A stretch of DNA of 20,722 bases. It comes from CALMEH01 sp964548225. GTDB taxonomy: Bacteria > Acidobacteriota > Blastocatellia > Pyrinomonadales > Pyrinomonadaceae. The stretch spans positions 1 to 20,722 of the forward strand of contig CAZJQP010000089.1 in the NCBI GenBank assembly GCA_964548225.1, given 5' to 3'. The notes beneath the pieces were generated by a model. It was not told where the DNA came from and searched no databases. It saw only the letters and a program-made list of their open reading frames with translations. The position numbers were made by a program, and so were the translations under genes. Positions 13,708 through 20,722 of the stretch are shown in pieces (position 1 is the stretch's first letter; every line of letters begins with the position of its first letter).

Positions 13708-15918
13708 TTAAGGAACGTAAGCATTGGGAATCGGTCTGTCGCCCGTTGCACCGAAGGCTTGGATTAAAGTCCCGGCGGTTGAACGGTTGACGAACCAAGT
13801 GTTGTTTGATGGACGGAAAACTCCGGCATCAGTTCTGCCGTCGCCGTCATAATCTCCGGGCGCGGGCGTGTCCGTTCCCGTTCCGAACGGGAATGAGTAG
13901 AACGAAAAATCATTGCTTCTCAGGACAAACCAATTTCCGTTTGACGGACGGAAAATCGCCACGTCGGTTTTGCCGTCGCCCGTGTAATCGCCTTGCACGG
14001 GTTTATCCGTCGCGTTGCCGAAAACCGTTGCAAAAACCGTATTGTCGGAACTTCTGGAAATCCACCATTCCGCGCCGTTTGCGCCTGCGGGGCGGAAAAT
14101 TGCGATGTCGGCTCTATTGTCGCCGTCGTAATTTCCGACGACCGGAATATCGCCTGCCGTGCCGAATGTGCGGATGTCCGTGCCGCCTGTTGATTTATTG
14201 ATAAACCATGTGTTTCCCGTCGGACGATAAACCGCCGCATCAGCTTTGCCGTCGCCGTCGTAATCCGCCGGAACGGGCGTGTCTGTGCCTGTGCCGAACG
14301 GGAAAGCGTAGAACGACGAATCTTCCGAACGCAAAACAAACCATTGTCCCGACGCAGGGCGGAAAACCGCGATGTCGGTTTTGCCGTCGCCGGTGTAATC
14401 TGCCGGAACGATTTTATCGGCGTTGTTGCCGAATGCCGCCGCACCGGTCGTATTATTTCCGCTTCGCTGAATCCACCATTCCGCACCGTTTGCGCCATTT
14501 GGACGGAAAATGCCGATGTCGGTTTTGTTGTCGCCGTCAAAATCGAACGGGGCGCGTCCCGTATCAACAATACAATTTGCTGCCGCAATTCGGCTTAAAA
14601 TCAAGGCTTTCGGTTGCGCTCCGAAACCGAGATTGAAATTGATGCCGACACCGGCTTGCAGATGGCAATAGCTCATAATTGTTCCGCCGCCTGCGGGATT
14701 GCCCGGACTCGCGCAACCGCCTTCAACCGGCGCACAACTATCAATCGCCGTATTGTTGCCATTCCAAGCGCAAGCGTGTGTGTGCGGCGAGCCGAGATTA
14801 TGTCCGGTTTCGTGGACAAAAACACCAACCGTCCAGGAATATGTCGGAATATTTTCAAAATCGGGATTGATGCCGCTGACGGCGTGCCGATTAGTCATTC
14901 CGCAAAGTGCGTTAAGCCAAGCAATGCCGCCGTAGTTATAAAGCGTAATCAAATGCGCCAAATCACCGTTAAAGGTCGGACGATTTGCCGTGAAAGCATC
15001 AAGATGCACCGCCGAATCGTTCGTCATTCCGTAGGGACTTGCCGTTGTCCAAACGAATGTTTCTTGAAGCGAAATAAAAATGCCGTCGTTGGCAAACTGT
15101 GCGGCGGATTGATTAAAAAATCCGGTCGTGTAAGCGAGCGTTGCCGCAACCGAGCCTTTATTTTGAAAAACGTCGAAATTCAATTCCAAATACTTACGGA
15201 TAAATCTTGCCGCCACCGCATTTTCCGAAGGTGTTTCCGTAACTTGAATCGAAGGTTGCGGATTTCTCGAATCGCGGACGTTACAGAAATTTTCGGGACT
15301 TGAGTGCAGTTTTCTCGCGTCATAAAAAATATGCGTGTCCGACGGATTACTGCCCGTCAATTTACCGATAACGCCGTCGCCGAGCGTTTTCGACTTAACG
15401 CTTGCCATAATTTCATTTTCAAAAATACTCACGGCAACCAACGACAGCGGTTCGCCTTTTATCATTCCGCGATAATGCAAGCCCAAACCTTTTTCGTAAT
15501 TCTCGCTTGTCGGCGCAGAGGTCGAAACCTTAAAACCTTCGGCGAAAATATTTACCTTAAAGAGTTCGAGTTCAATCACGCCGCCTTTGCCGTCGGGCAG
15601 AGGCAAGTTCAAAAATTGCGGACTGTTTTGTTCAATCTGCCGAATTGCTGCTTTGTCCAAATTCAACAAAACGCCGTCGCTGACCGCATTGCTTAGTGCA
15701 TTATCATCTTTAATTAGCTCGGCGTTGCGGTTAAATAATTCGTGCCGTTCATAACTTGCGCCCGCCGTTTTTGAATCAATTACGGTTTGGGGAATTCGTT
15801 TGACTCCCGCCGTTGGGCTATATTTCGGGAGCATTTCTTCCAGAACCGATTGTGCTTGAACCGTGCCGCACAAAAAACCAAAAAACATTAAACTAAACGT
15901 CAAAATTGTAACTTTCAT
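13708..15918 (-). CDS. Secreted reprolysin-like zinc metalloprotease with FG-GAP/VCBS repeats
   Basis: This is a 736-residue exported protein with signal peptide about 1-22 (ends VQAQS). Residues about 30-230 form a propeptide-like region. The catalytic domain has the metzincin motif HExxHxxGxxH as HETGHNLGSPH (His369, Glu370, His373, His379) and a Met-turn TIMSYC with Met415, fitting M12-type proteases. Residues about 459-736 contain six Asp-rich, calcium-binding FG-GAP/VCBS units (DFDGDNKTD, DYTGDGKTD, DYDGDGKAD, NYDGDNRAD, DYTGDGKTD, DYDGDGRTD) about 45 residues apart. The second half of this region copies the first with a 137-residue offset. AGGAG ten bases before the ATG supports the start. 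It likely degrades extracellular protein, with the repeats aiding surface or matrix binding. A terminator follows. Confidence 0.92.
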   Translation of the reverse strand: MKVTILTFSLMFFGFLCGTVQAQSVLEEMLPKYSPTAGVKRIPQTVIDSKTAGASYERHELFNRNAELIKDDNALSNAVSDGVLLNLDKAAIRQIEQNSPQFLNLPLPDGKGGVIELELFKVNIFAEGFKVSTSAPTSENYEKGLGLHYRGMIKGEPLSLVAVSIFENEIMASVKSKTLGDGVIGKLTGSNPSDTHIFYDARKLHSSPENFCNVRDSRNPQPSIQVTETPSENAVAARFIRKYLELNFDVFQNKGSVAATLAYTTGFFNQSAAQFANDGIFISLQETFVWTTASPYGMTNDSAVHLDAFTANRPTFNGDLAHLITLYNYGGIAWLNALCGMTNRHAVSGINPDFENIPTYSWTVGVFVHETGHNLGSPHTHACAWNGNNTAIDSCAPVEGGCASPGNPAGGGTIMSYCHLQAGVGINFNLGFGAQPKALILSRIAAANCIVDTGRAPFDFDGDNKTDIGIFRPNGANGAEWWIQRSGNNTTGAAAFGNNADKIVPADYTGDGKTDIAVFRPASGQWFVLRSEDSSFYAFPFGTGTDTPVPADYDGDGKADAAVYRPTGNTWFINKSTGGTDIRTFGTAGDIPVVGNYDGDNRADIAIFRPAGANGAEWWISRSSDNTVFATVFGNATDKPVQGDYTGDGKTDVAIFRPSNGNWFVLRSNDFSFYSFPFGTGTDTPAPGDYDGDGRTDAGVFRPSNNTWFVNRSTAGTLIQAFGATGDRPIPNAYVP
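13711..14508. repeat. 411-bp internal duplication in the metalloprotease repeat region
   Basis: Residues about 471-607 (bases 14098-14508) recur as residues 608-736 (bases 13711-14097), offset 411 bp. FRPNGANGAEWW matches FRPAGANGAEWW, FVLRSEDSSFYAFPFG matches FVLRSNDFSFYSFPFG, and NTWFINKSTGG matches NTWFVNRSTAG, each exactly 137 residues apart. The unit of duplication is thus three FG-GAP repeats. Confidence 0.85.
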
Positions 15919-16032
15919 TTTTTATCTTCTCCTTTTACCAAAAAATGCGGACGAAAATTTCGCCCTCACTTACATAAACGAGAAAATTAAATGAAATATG
16001 TCATTGCACCGAAAAAAAAATCTGAATTTCAA

Positions 16033-16998
16033 CTAAAACCGAAACTTTTTGTAAATTTCTACGCCGTTTTTTAATTCAACGGCGATTTTGCCGGTTTGTT
16101 CGGCGTAATCGAGATGAGCGATTGATTCGGAAATTGCTAAAAATCGGTGAACGTCGGCATCAATCGAATTGGGGAAAAGTTTTTGTGCAACTTCAAAAGC
16201 CGTTGCGCCATTTTTTGAAATAAGCGAGATTACATTGCGTTGGCGTTCGTCAATGGCGCGAATGTAGCGATTGAAGATTTCTTCAAAATCGGTAATCGGT
16301 TCGCCGTGTCCGCCGTAAAGCAAAGTTGGCGCATAACTTCTTATTTTTGCAAGACTGACAAGATATTCGCCCAAAGATTTAAAGCGTCGGGTTGAATCAA
16401 TCGGGTCGGGCGACACAATCGGATTCGGCGTGATGCGTTTCAAAACACAATCTCCGACAATCATTGTTCGATTCGCTTCGCGCACAAATGAACACGAGCC
16501 GGGCGTGTGTCCGGGCGTGTGCAAGATTTTGAAAGTTCCGTTTGCAAATTCTAAATCCGTTTCATCTTTCAAAGGCGAAAATTCGCCGTCGCTCAAAGCG
16601 TCGGTCAAAAGCGAAATTTCCGCATACATCGCTTGCATTTCATCGAAAACCACATCGGGAACGCCGGCGCAACGCATCAATTTTCGATGTTCTTCACGCG
16701 CCAGACGACCGAAAAGATGTCCTGTTTCCCAATCGTGAACAAAAATTTCCGCGTTTTTCGCTTCATCGCGGATTTGCCGCGCAAGTCCGCAATGGTCTTC
16801 GTGCGCGTGAGTCAAAACAATGCGTTGAATGTCGGCAAAATTAACGCCTTCGTGCCGCAATTTTTCGCGCAAAACCTTTGCCGCTTCTGCCGTTTTCGGT
16901 CCGGCATCAATTAGCGTCAGCGGCTCTTCTTTAATCAAATAAACATTCACCGCACCGACATAAAAAGGCGTTGGAACTGAAAGCGAAACTATCTTCAT
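16033..16998 (-). CDS. MBL-fold metallo-hydrolase with C-terminal winged helix (LACTB2-like)
   Basis: This is a 321-residue cytoplasmic protein. The metallo-beta-lactamase fold has THAHEDHCG, the HxHxDH motif with His64, His66, Asp68 and His69. Further ligands are His164 in HTPGHTPGSCSF, Asp183 in VGDCVL and His231 in YGGHGEP. This is a full two-metal site. A C-terminal region (about 250-320) with ATAFEVAQKLFP and a following helix resembles the winged-helix domain of LACTB2-like proteins. Members hydrolyse thioesters, lactones, phosphodiesters or RNA; the substrate cannot be read from motifs. It is divergent from the flavoprotein gene, with a shared 90-base upstream region. Heptamer repeats press directly against its start codon, so no normal ribosome site is visible. 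Confidence 0.85.
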   Translation of the reverse strand: MKIVSLSVPTPFYVGAVNVYLIKEEPLTLIDAGPKTAEAAKVLREKLRHEGVNFADIQRIVLTHAHEDHCGLARQIRDEAKNAEIFVHDWETGHLFGRLAREEHRKLMRCAGVPDVVFDEMQAMYAEISLLTDALSDGEFSPLKDETDLEFANGTFKILHTPGHTPGSCSFVREANRTMIVGDCVLKRITPNPIVSPDPIDSTRRFKSLGEYLVSLAKIRSYAPTLLYGGHGEPITDFEEIFNRYIRAIDERQRNVISLISKNGATAFEVAQKLFPNSIDADVHRFLAISESIAHLDYAEQTGKIAVELKNGVEIYKKFRF

Positions 16999-17000
16999 AT

Positions 17001-17029
17001 TTTTGATTTTTGATTTTCGATTTTCGATT
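17001..17029. repeat. Heptamer tract TTTTGAT/TTTCGAT beside the MBL-fold start codon
   Basis: Four tandem 7-nt words lie 2 bases upstream of the MBL-fold gene start (minus strand). They are the reverse-complement counterpart of the AAAAATC tract at 17104-17130, so the divergent promoter region is bracketed by inverted heptamer repeats. Confidence 0.75.
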
Positions 17030-17065
17030 TCCCTAAGGTCCTCTTTTTCAAATTCATCAAAAGGT

Positions 17066-17071
17066 TATAAT
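17066..17071 (+). promoter_or_regulatory. Candidate -10 box for the flavoprotein gene
   Basis: TATAAT lies 17 bases before the ATG, implying a very short leader. The -35 region is only T-rich (CTTTTT at 17043-17048, 17-base spacing). The -10 is good, but the promoter as a whole is tentative. Confidence 0.4.
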
Positions 17072-17088
17072 AATTTTAGCGGCAAAGA

Positions 17089-18342
17089 ATGAAAAAGCAA
17101 TCGCCAATCAAAAATCAAAAATCAAAAATCGCCATCGTCGGCGCAGGTCCGGCGGGCGCGAGTTTGGCGTGCCGTTTGGCACGGGCAAATTTTGAAGTCG
17201 TTTTAATTGAGCGTGAGCGGTTTCCGCGTCAAAAACTTTGCGGCGAATTTGTTTCGCCCGAATGTTTGGAACATTTTCGGGAGTTGGAAGTTTTGAGCGA
17301 AATGTTTTCGATTGGCGGCGACAGAATTTCGGAAACCATTTTTTATGCACCGAACGGAAAAAGCGTAAATGTTTCGAGCAAATGGTTTATCGGCGAAACT
17401 TCGGCTTTGAGCGTCAGCCGTGCCGAAATGGATTTTCGGCTTTTGGAGAAAGCAAAAAGTTTGGGCGTAAAAGTGTTTGAGGAAACTTCCGTCGTTGGTT
17501 TATTGATTGAAAAAGATTCGGTTTGCGGCGTTAAAGTGAAAAATAAAAACAATGAAACTTTTGAAATCGCCGCAGATTTGACGATTGACGCAACCGGCAG
17601 AGCGAATGTTTTGGGGAAACTCGCCGAGAAAGCGAGAAGGGGAGAAGAGGAGAAAAAGAGAAGAAGAGACACCTCTCAAATTTCAAATCTAAAATCTCAA
17701 ATCAAAGACCAAAGACCAAAGACCAAAGATCAAAGATCAAAATTAGTTGGTTTTAAGACACATCTTGAAAACGTAAATCTCGAAAAAGGTCGGTGCGAGA
17801 TTTATTTTTTTCGTGGTGGTTACGGCGGTTTGAGTTTTGTTGAAGGAAATCGGGCTAATCATTGTTTTTTGATTAAATCCGAAGTTGTCAAAGAATTTAA
17901 TTCAAACGCCGAAAAAATTGTTGAAGAAGTAATTTTTGAAAACGTGCGAGCGCGGGCAATGATGGAAAATTCAAAATCCGTTTTCGATTGGCTGGCGGTG
18001 TCGGTTGATGGTTTTGGTGTGAAAAATCTCAATCCGGCAAAAAATCTTTTCGCAGTCGGCGACGCAGCGGCGTTTATTGATCCGTTCACAGGTAGCGGAA
18101 TGTTGATGGCACTCCAAAGCGCGGAGATTTTGGCGAATGTAATTGTTGAAAATTTTTTTGCGCCCGAACAAATTGCCGAAAGATATAAATTTCTTCATCG
18201 GGAAAAATTTCAAAATCGTTTGCGCGTTTGTGCTATGATTAGACGTGCGGCGTTTATGCCTTTTTTAGCGAAAACCGCAATTCCGGCTTTGAGTTTGTGT
18301 CGTCCGGCACGAGCGTTTTTAGCACGGTTGACGCGGGCTTAG
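17089..18342 (+). CDS. FAD-dependent oxidoreductase, geranylgeranyl-reductase family
   Basis: This is a 417-residue flavoprotein. A Rossmann FAD motif IAIVGAGPAGASLACRLAR starts at about 14, with Gly18, Gly20 and Gly23. RQKLCGEFVSPECL (about 47-60) is the CGE motif of the geranylgeranyl-reductase-like group. TIDATGR (about 165-171) and LFAVGDAAAFIDPFTGSGM (about 320-338) are the second and third FAD-binding motifs. These enzymes reduce isoprenoid double bonds or act as halogenase- or hydroxylase-like monooxygenases; which applies here is open. Two oddities stand out. The first 13 residues are partly encoded by an AAAAATC heptamer tract. Residues about 180-217 are a Lys/Arg/Gln-rich insertion encoded by purine-run and AAAGACC/AAAGATC repeats between TIDATGRANVLGKL and LVGFKTHLEN. 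No ribosome site is clear. Confidence 0.85.
   Translation: MKKQSPIKNQKSKIAIVGAGPAGASLACRLARANFEVVLIERERFPRQKLCGEFVSPECLEHFRELEVLSEMFSIGGDRISETIFYAPNGKSVNVSSKWFIGETSALSVSRAEMDFRLLEKAKSLGVKVFEETSVVGLLIEKDSVCGVKVKNKNNETFEIAADLTIDATGRANVLGKLAEKARRGEEEKKRRRDTSQISNLKSQIKDQRPKTKDQRSKLVGFKTHLENVNLEKGRCEIYFFRGGYGGLSFVEGNRANHCFLIKSEVVKEFNSNAEKIVEEVIFENVRARAMMENSKSVFDWLAVSVDGFGVKNLNPAKNLFAVGDAAAFIDPFTGSGMLMALQSAEILANVIVENFFAPEQIAERYKFLHREKFQNRLRVCAMIRRAAFMPFLAKTAIPALSLCRPARAFLARLTRA
17104..17130. repeat. AAAAATC heptamers in the 5' coding end of the flavoprotein gene
   Basis: Three tandem copies of AAAAATC plus flanking partial units encode residues about 6-13 (IKNQKSK) just before the FAD-binding strand. 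They pair as an inverted repeat with the tract at 17001-17029. Confidence 0.8.
17640..17745. repeat. Compound purine-run and heptamer repeat inside the flavoprotein gene
   Basis: A GGGAGAAGAGGAGA-type purine run (17640-17670) leads into CTCAAAT/TTCAAAT-type words and then five tandem 7-nt units, AAAGACC three times and AAAGATC twice (17704-17738). The whole tract stays in frame and encodes a charged insertion of roughly 35 residues. Its first 14 bases (17640-17653) also occur, reversed, at 7995-8008 beside the CusF-like start. Confidence 0.85.
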
Positions 18343-18605
18343 TTGAAAATAAATCGCAAAATTACAAAAATCTTACATTTTTGCTTGCTAAATTGCCGAT
18401 TTTGGGTTACAAACGTCAAAGCAATCAAATCTTTTTATAAGTTCGTCAGCCAAAAATTTAAACGTCTCGGAAACGAAAATACCGAAGCACGATTAACGAA
18501 AAACAAATTCGTATCTTTAACAATACAAGCGTTTTATCGGAAATTGGTCGGCGAATTATCAAAAAATTTCATAGAAAATTAAATTATCGAAAAGGAGAAA
18601 AAATA
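18343..18605. other. Leader region of the TonB-dependent receptor, no gene seen
   Basis: This is a 263-base A/T-rich gap. A TTG-started frame of 79 codons (18343-18582) begins right after the flavoprotein stop, but it has no ribosome site and no recognisable motif. The gap probably holds the receptor promoter; I see no convincing -35/-10 pair. It ends in a good AAGGAG ribosome site at 18592-18597, 8 bases before ATG 18606. Confidence 0.5.
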
Positions 18606-20722
18606 ATGAAAGCGATCTCTATAAGAACTTCCAAAATTGCTGTGCAAAGTTTTTTGGCGGCGATGATGGTTCTTTTATGCTTTAGCGCGACATTAGCGCA
18701 ATCGCAGGCGAACGCGGCGGATCTGTCCGGCACGGTCGTTGACCAAGCCGGCGGAGTTGTTCCGGGCGCAACCGTGGTGGCTAAAGATTCGGCAACCGGA
18801 ATTACGCGCACGACGACCACAAACGAATCGGGCGAATATAAATTTATCAGCCTGCCGCCGAGCGAATATGTTATTACGGCGGAAGCCAATGGATTTAAAA
18901 AATCCGTTCTGCCGCCAATCAGATTGACGGTCGGGCAAGCCGCCGATTTGACCATAACTTTAGAACCGGGTTCAAGTGCGGTTGTTGTTGACGTTCCGAT
19001 TGGTTCGGTCGCACTTGTTGAAACCACCAGCACGACGGTTGCCAACACGATTGGCGAAGAACGCATTGACAATCTGCCGATTAACGAACGCAGCGCGACG
19101 GGTTTTGCCTTGACGCTTTCGACGGTCGGACGCGACAACGGTCGCCCGATTGGTCCTGCGCCGACATCCGGCATCAACGTCGGCGGTCAACGCGGACGTT
19201 CGACTCAAGTCAACGTGGACGGTGCGGACTTTACCGATAACTCGATTAACGCGGCACGTTCAACCGTTTCGCAAGAAGCCGTGCAGGAATATCAAGTTTC
19301 GACGAATTCCTACACCGCCGAATTCGGACGCGCAACAGGCGGCGTAATCAACGTCGTTACCAAACGCGGCACGAACGATTACACGGGAAATGTTTTCGGC
19401 TTTATCCGTGATAAAAGCATTCAAGCCAGAAACGCTTTTGCGCCTTTCAAAACGGCTTTCACCAGAACTCAATTCGGCGGAACGCTCGGCGGACCTTTAC
19501 CGTTTTTGAACTTCGGCGAAGGCGGTCCGGTTGCAACCAGCGGCAAAGACAAAAACTTTTTCTTTGCTTCGTTTGAACGCCGTCAACGTAACGAATCGGG
19601 ATTTTTCACGAGTGATGTCGTTGGTAATTTAACGGCTTCGGCAACGATTCCGGTAATTGCTGGGGTTAATCCGGTTGCCCGAACTTTTAATAATTTGACA
19701 CCGCAACAAGCCGCCGCAATCAACACACTTGTCGGAAGCGGTGTAGCGGCAAATATCTGTGCGGCGAGGGCTTACGCCTTTTTCGCTTCGAGTGGCGGAC
19801 AAACCGCTCTGACCGGAAGCAATCCGCTTTCCAGCCCGAATGACGGTAGTGTTTGTCCGGCATTTACGGCAATCGCGCCGGGAACTATCGGACCGAGATT
19901 TTTGTTGACGGGCGCACCTGTTCCGTTTAATACGACCAACGCTGCGGGAAATTTGATTGCATTTCGTGCGCTGAACGGATTGCAAAGGGTTTTCCCTGTA
20001 ACCGACAGAACGAATTATTTTTCGTTCCGCACCGATCACAATATCAATGAGCGAAATCAATTGAACTTGCGTTTTAGCTACAACACAAGTGCTTTAACGG
20101 GTATTCAAGTAGAATCGCAAAACCAATCTTTGGGACAAAACGATTTTTCGCGCACAGGTATTACAAGCATCAAAGACGGTTCGTTCACCTTGAACTTAAC
20201 AACGACGGGCGGCACGAGTTTGGTTAATGATTTCCGTTTCCAATTCGGTAAACGCATCACGAGTTTCCGTTCGCAAAACGGTGATGCGGTAGCCTTTAAC
20301 ATTTCCGGCACGGCATTCATCGGGCGTGAACTTTTCTCGCCTGTTCGCCGCACGGAAAACCGTTTTCAAGTTGCCGATAATTTAACGTATGTTTGGGGCG
20401 ACCATACCTTCAAATTCGGTGCAGATATGAACTGGGTTAGGATTCCTTCGGCACGTTTTGAATTAAACTTCGCCGGACTTTTCAATTTCGGTCCGACTGC
20501 TGCTACGAATCTGAACGCGGCATTTGCCGGATTGCCCGATTTTACGCCGGTTCAATCCTACGGACTTGGTTTGCCCTCAATCTTTATTCAAGGTTTCGGT
20601 AATCCGATAAGCGAAATCAAAAACAGACCGTTTGCGCTTTTCGCACAAGATACGTTTAAGCTGACGAAGAGATTAACTATCAACTACGGTTTGCGTTACG
20701 ACGTTGAATTTACGGAAACCAT
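18606..20722 (+). CDS. TonB-dependent receptor, Oar-like, with carboxypeptidase regulatory-like domain (partial, 3' end outside window)
   Basis: The first 705 codons of an outer-membrane receptor are visible, with no stop before the window edge. A signal peptide ends near residue 32 (FSATLAQS). Residues about 38-120 are a CarboxypepD_reg-like beta domain: DLSGTVVDQAGGVVPGATV, then ESGEYKFISLPPSEYVITAEA. A plug domain follows from about 130 (IDNLPINERS; NVGGQRGRSTQVNVDGADFTD split across about 186-206; GRATGGVINVVTKRGTN). The beta-barrel begins near 255 (FFFASFERRQ, NYFSFRTDHNINERNQLNLRFSY, FALFAQDTFKLTKRLTINYGLRY). These receptors import large substrates using TonB energy or export and dock surface proteins; the Oar type is greatly expanded in Acidobacteriota. 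The strong AAGGAG site fixes the start. The substrate is not indicated. Confidence 0.93.
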   Translation, partial: MKAISIRTSKIAVQSFLAAMMVLLCFSATLAQSQANAADLSGTVVDQAGGVVPGATVVAKDSATGITRTTTTNESGEYKFISLPPSEYVITAEANGFKKSVLPPIRLTVGQAADLTITLEPGSSAVVVDVPIGSVALVETTSTTVANTIGEERIDNLPINERSATGFALTLSTVGRDNGRPIGPAPTSGINVGGQRGRSTQVNVDGADFTDNSINAARSTVSQEAVQEYQVSTNSYTAEFGRATGGVINVVTKRGTNDYTGNVFGFIRDKSIQARNAFAPFKTAFTRTQFGGTLGGPLPFLNFGEGGPVATSGKDKNFFFASFERRQRNESGFFTSDVVGNLTASATIPVIAGVNPVARTFNNLTPQQAAAINTLVGSGVAANICAARAYAFFASSGGQTALTGSNPLSSPNDGSVCPAFTAIAPGTIGPRFLLTGAPVPFNTTNAAGNLIAFRALNGLQRVFPVTDRTNYFSFRTDHNINERNQLNLRFSYNTSALTGIQVESQNQSLGQNDFSRTGITSIKDGSFTLNLTTTGGTSLVNDFRFQFGKRITSFRSQNGDAVAFNISGTAFIGRELFSPVRRTENRFQVADNLTYVWGDHTFKFGADMNWVRIPSARFELNFAGLFNFGPTAATNLNAAFAGLPDFTPVQSYGLGLPSIFIQGFGNPISEIKNRPFALFAQDTFKLTKRLTINYGLRYDVEFTET

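Noticed and set aside
14614..15303. Long plus-strand frame of 229 codons opposite the metalloprotease
   Set aside because: It is a shadow of the coding strand; the minus-strand product has a signal peptide, zinc motif and Met-turn, and the plus-strand frame has no family features.
18343..18582. 79-codon TTG-started frame downstream of the flavoprotein
   Set aside because: No ribosome site, begins directly after a stop codon, and no recognisable protein features; probably leader DNA.

Overview
The window looks like chromosomal DNA from an Acidobacteriota bacterium, probably Blastocatellia/Pyrinomonadaceae-like. The pointers are an Oar-type TonB-dependent receptor with an N-terminal carboxypeptidase-regulatory domain, a reprolysin-like metalloprotease with FG-GAP/VCBS repeats, secreted TolB-like and M28-PDZ proteins, and moderate G+C. 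This placement is inferred from gene content; no rRNA or tRNA is present to confirm it.

Layout. 1-1928 (+) is the conserved translation block trmD-rplS-rnhB, preceded by the tail of an unidentified reading frame. 2070-3953 (+) is a secreted alpha/beta hydrolase. It converges on a minus-strand pair at 4042-6497, an MBOAT O-acyltransferase followed by an SGNH (DUF459-like) hydrolase, which form an envelope O-acylation module. 6718-7527 (-) is a DapF-family protein in which both catalytic cysteines are serines. 7618-9379 (-) holds an M28 peptidase with a PDZ domain and a CusF-like lipoprotein. 9611-10648 (-) is a secreted TolB-like propeller protein. 10771-11604 (+) is an acyl-ACP desaturase. 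11905-13548 (-) is a secreted DUF4139-like protein and 13708-15918 (-) is the metalloprotease. 16033-16998 (-) is an MBL-fold hydrolase divergent from a geranylgeranyl-reductase-type flavoprotein at 17089-18342 (+). 18606 to the window end (+) is the TonB-dependent receptor, which runs off the edge. Most products are exported or act on the envelope, lipids or surface polymers. No defence system, prophage, transposase, CRISPR array or RNA gene was found.

The most unusual signal is repeat structure. At least six loci carry tandem 7- or 8-nt words, with a different word at nearly every locus. Several are arranged as long, perfect or near-perfect inverted repeats with loops of about 12-20 nt placed against start or stop codons. 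In two conserved enzymes (the DapF homologue and the flavoprotein) heptamer tracts are embedded in frame as extra loops. There is also an 11-unit, 21-bp minisatellite after the desaturase, a symmetric cluster of REP-like hairpins between two secreted-protein genes, and a 411-bp internal duplication in the metalloprotease. Together these suggest a genome with very active generation of short repeats.
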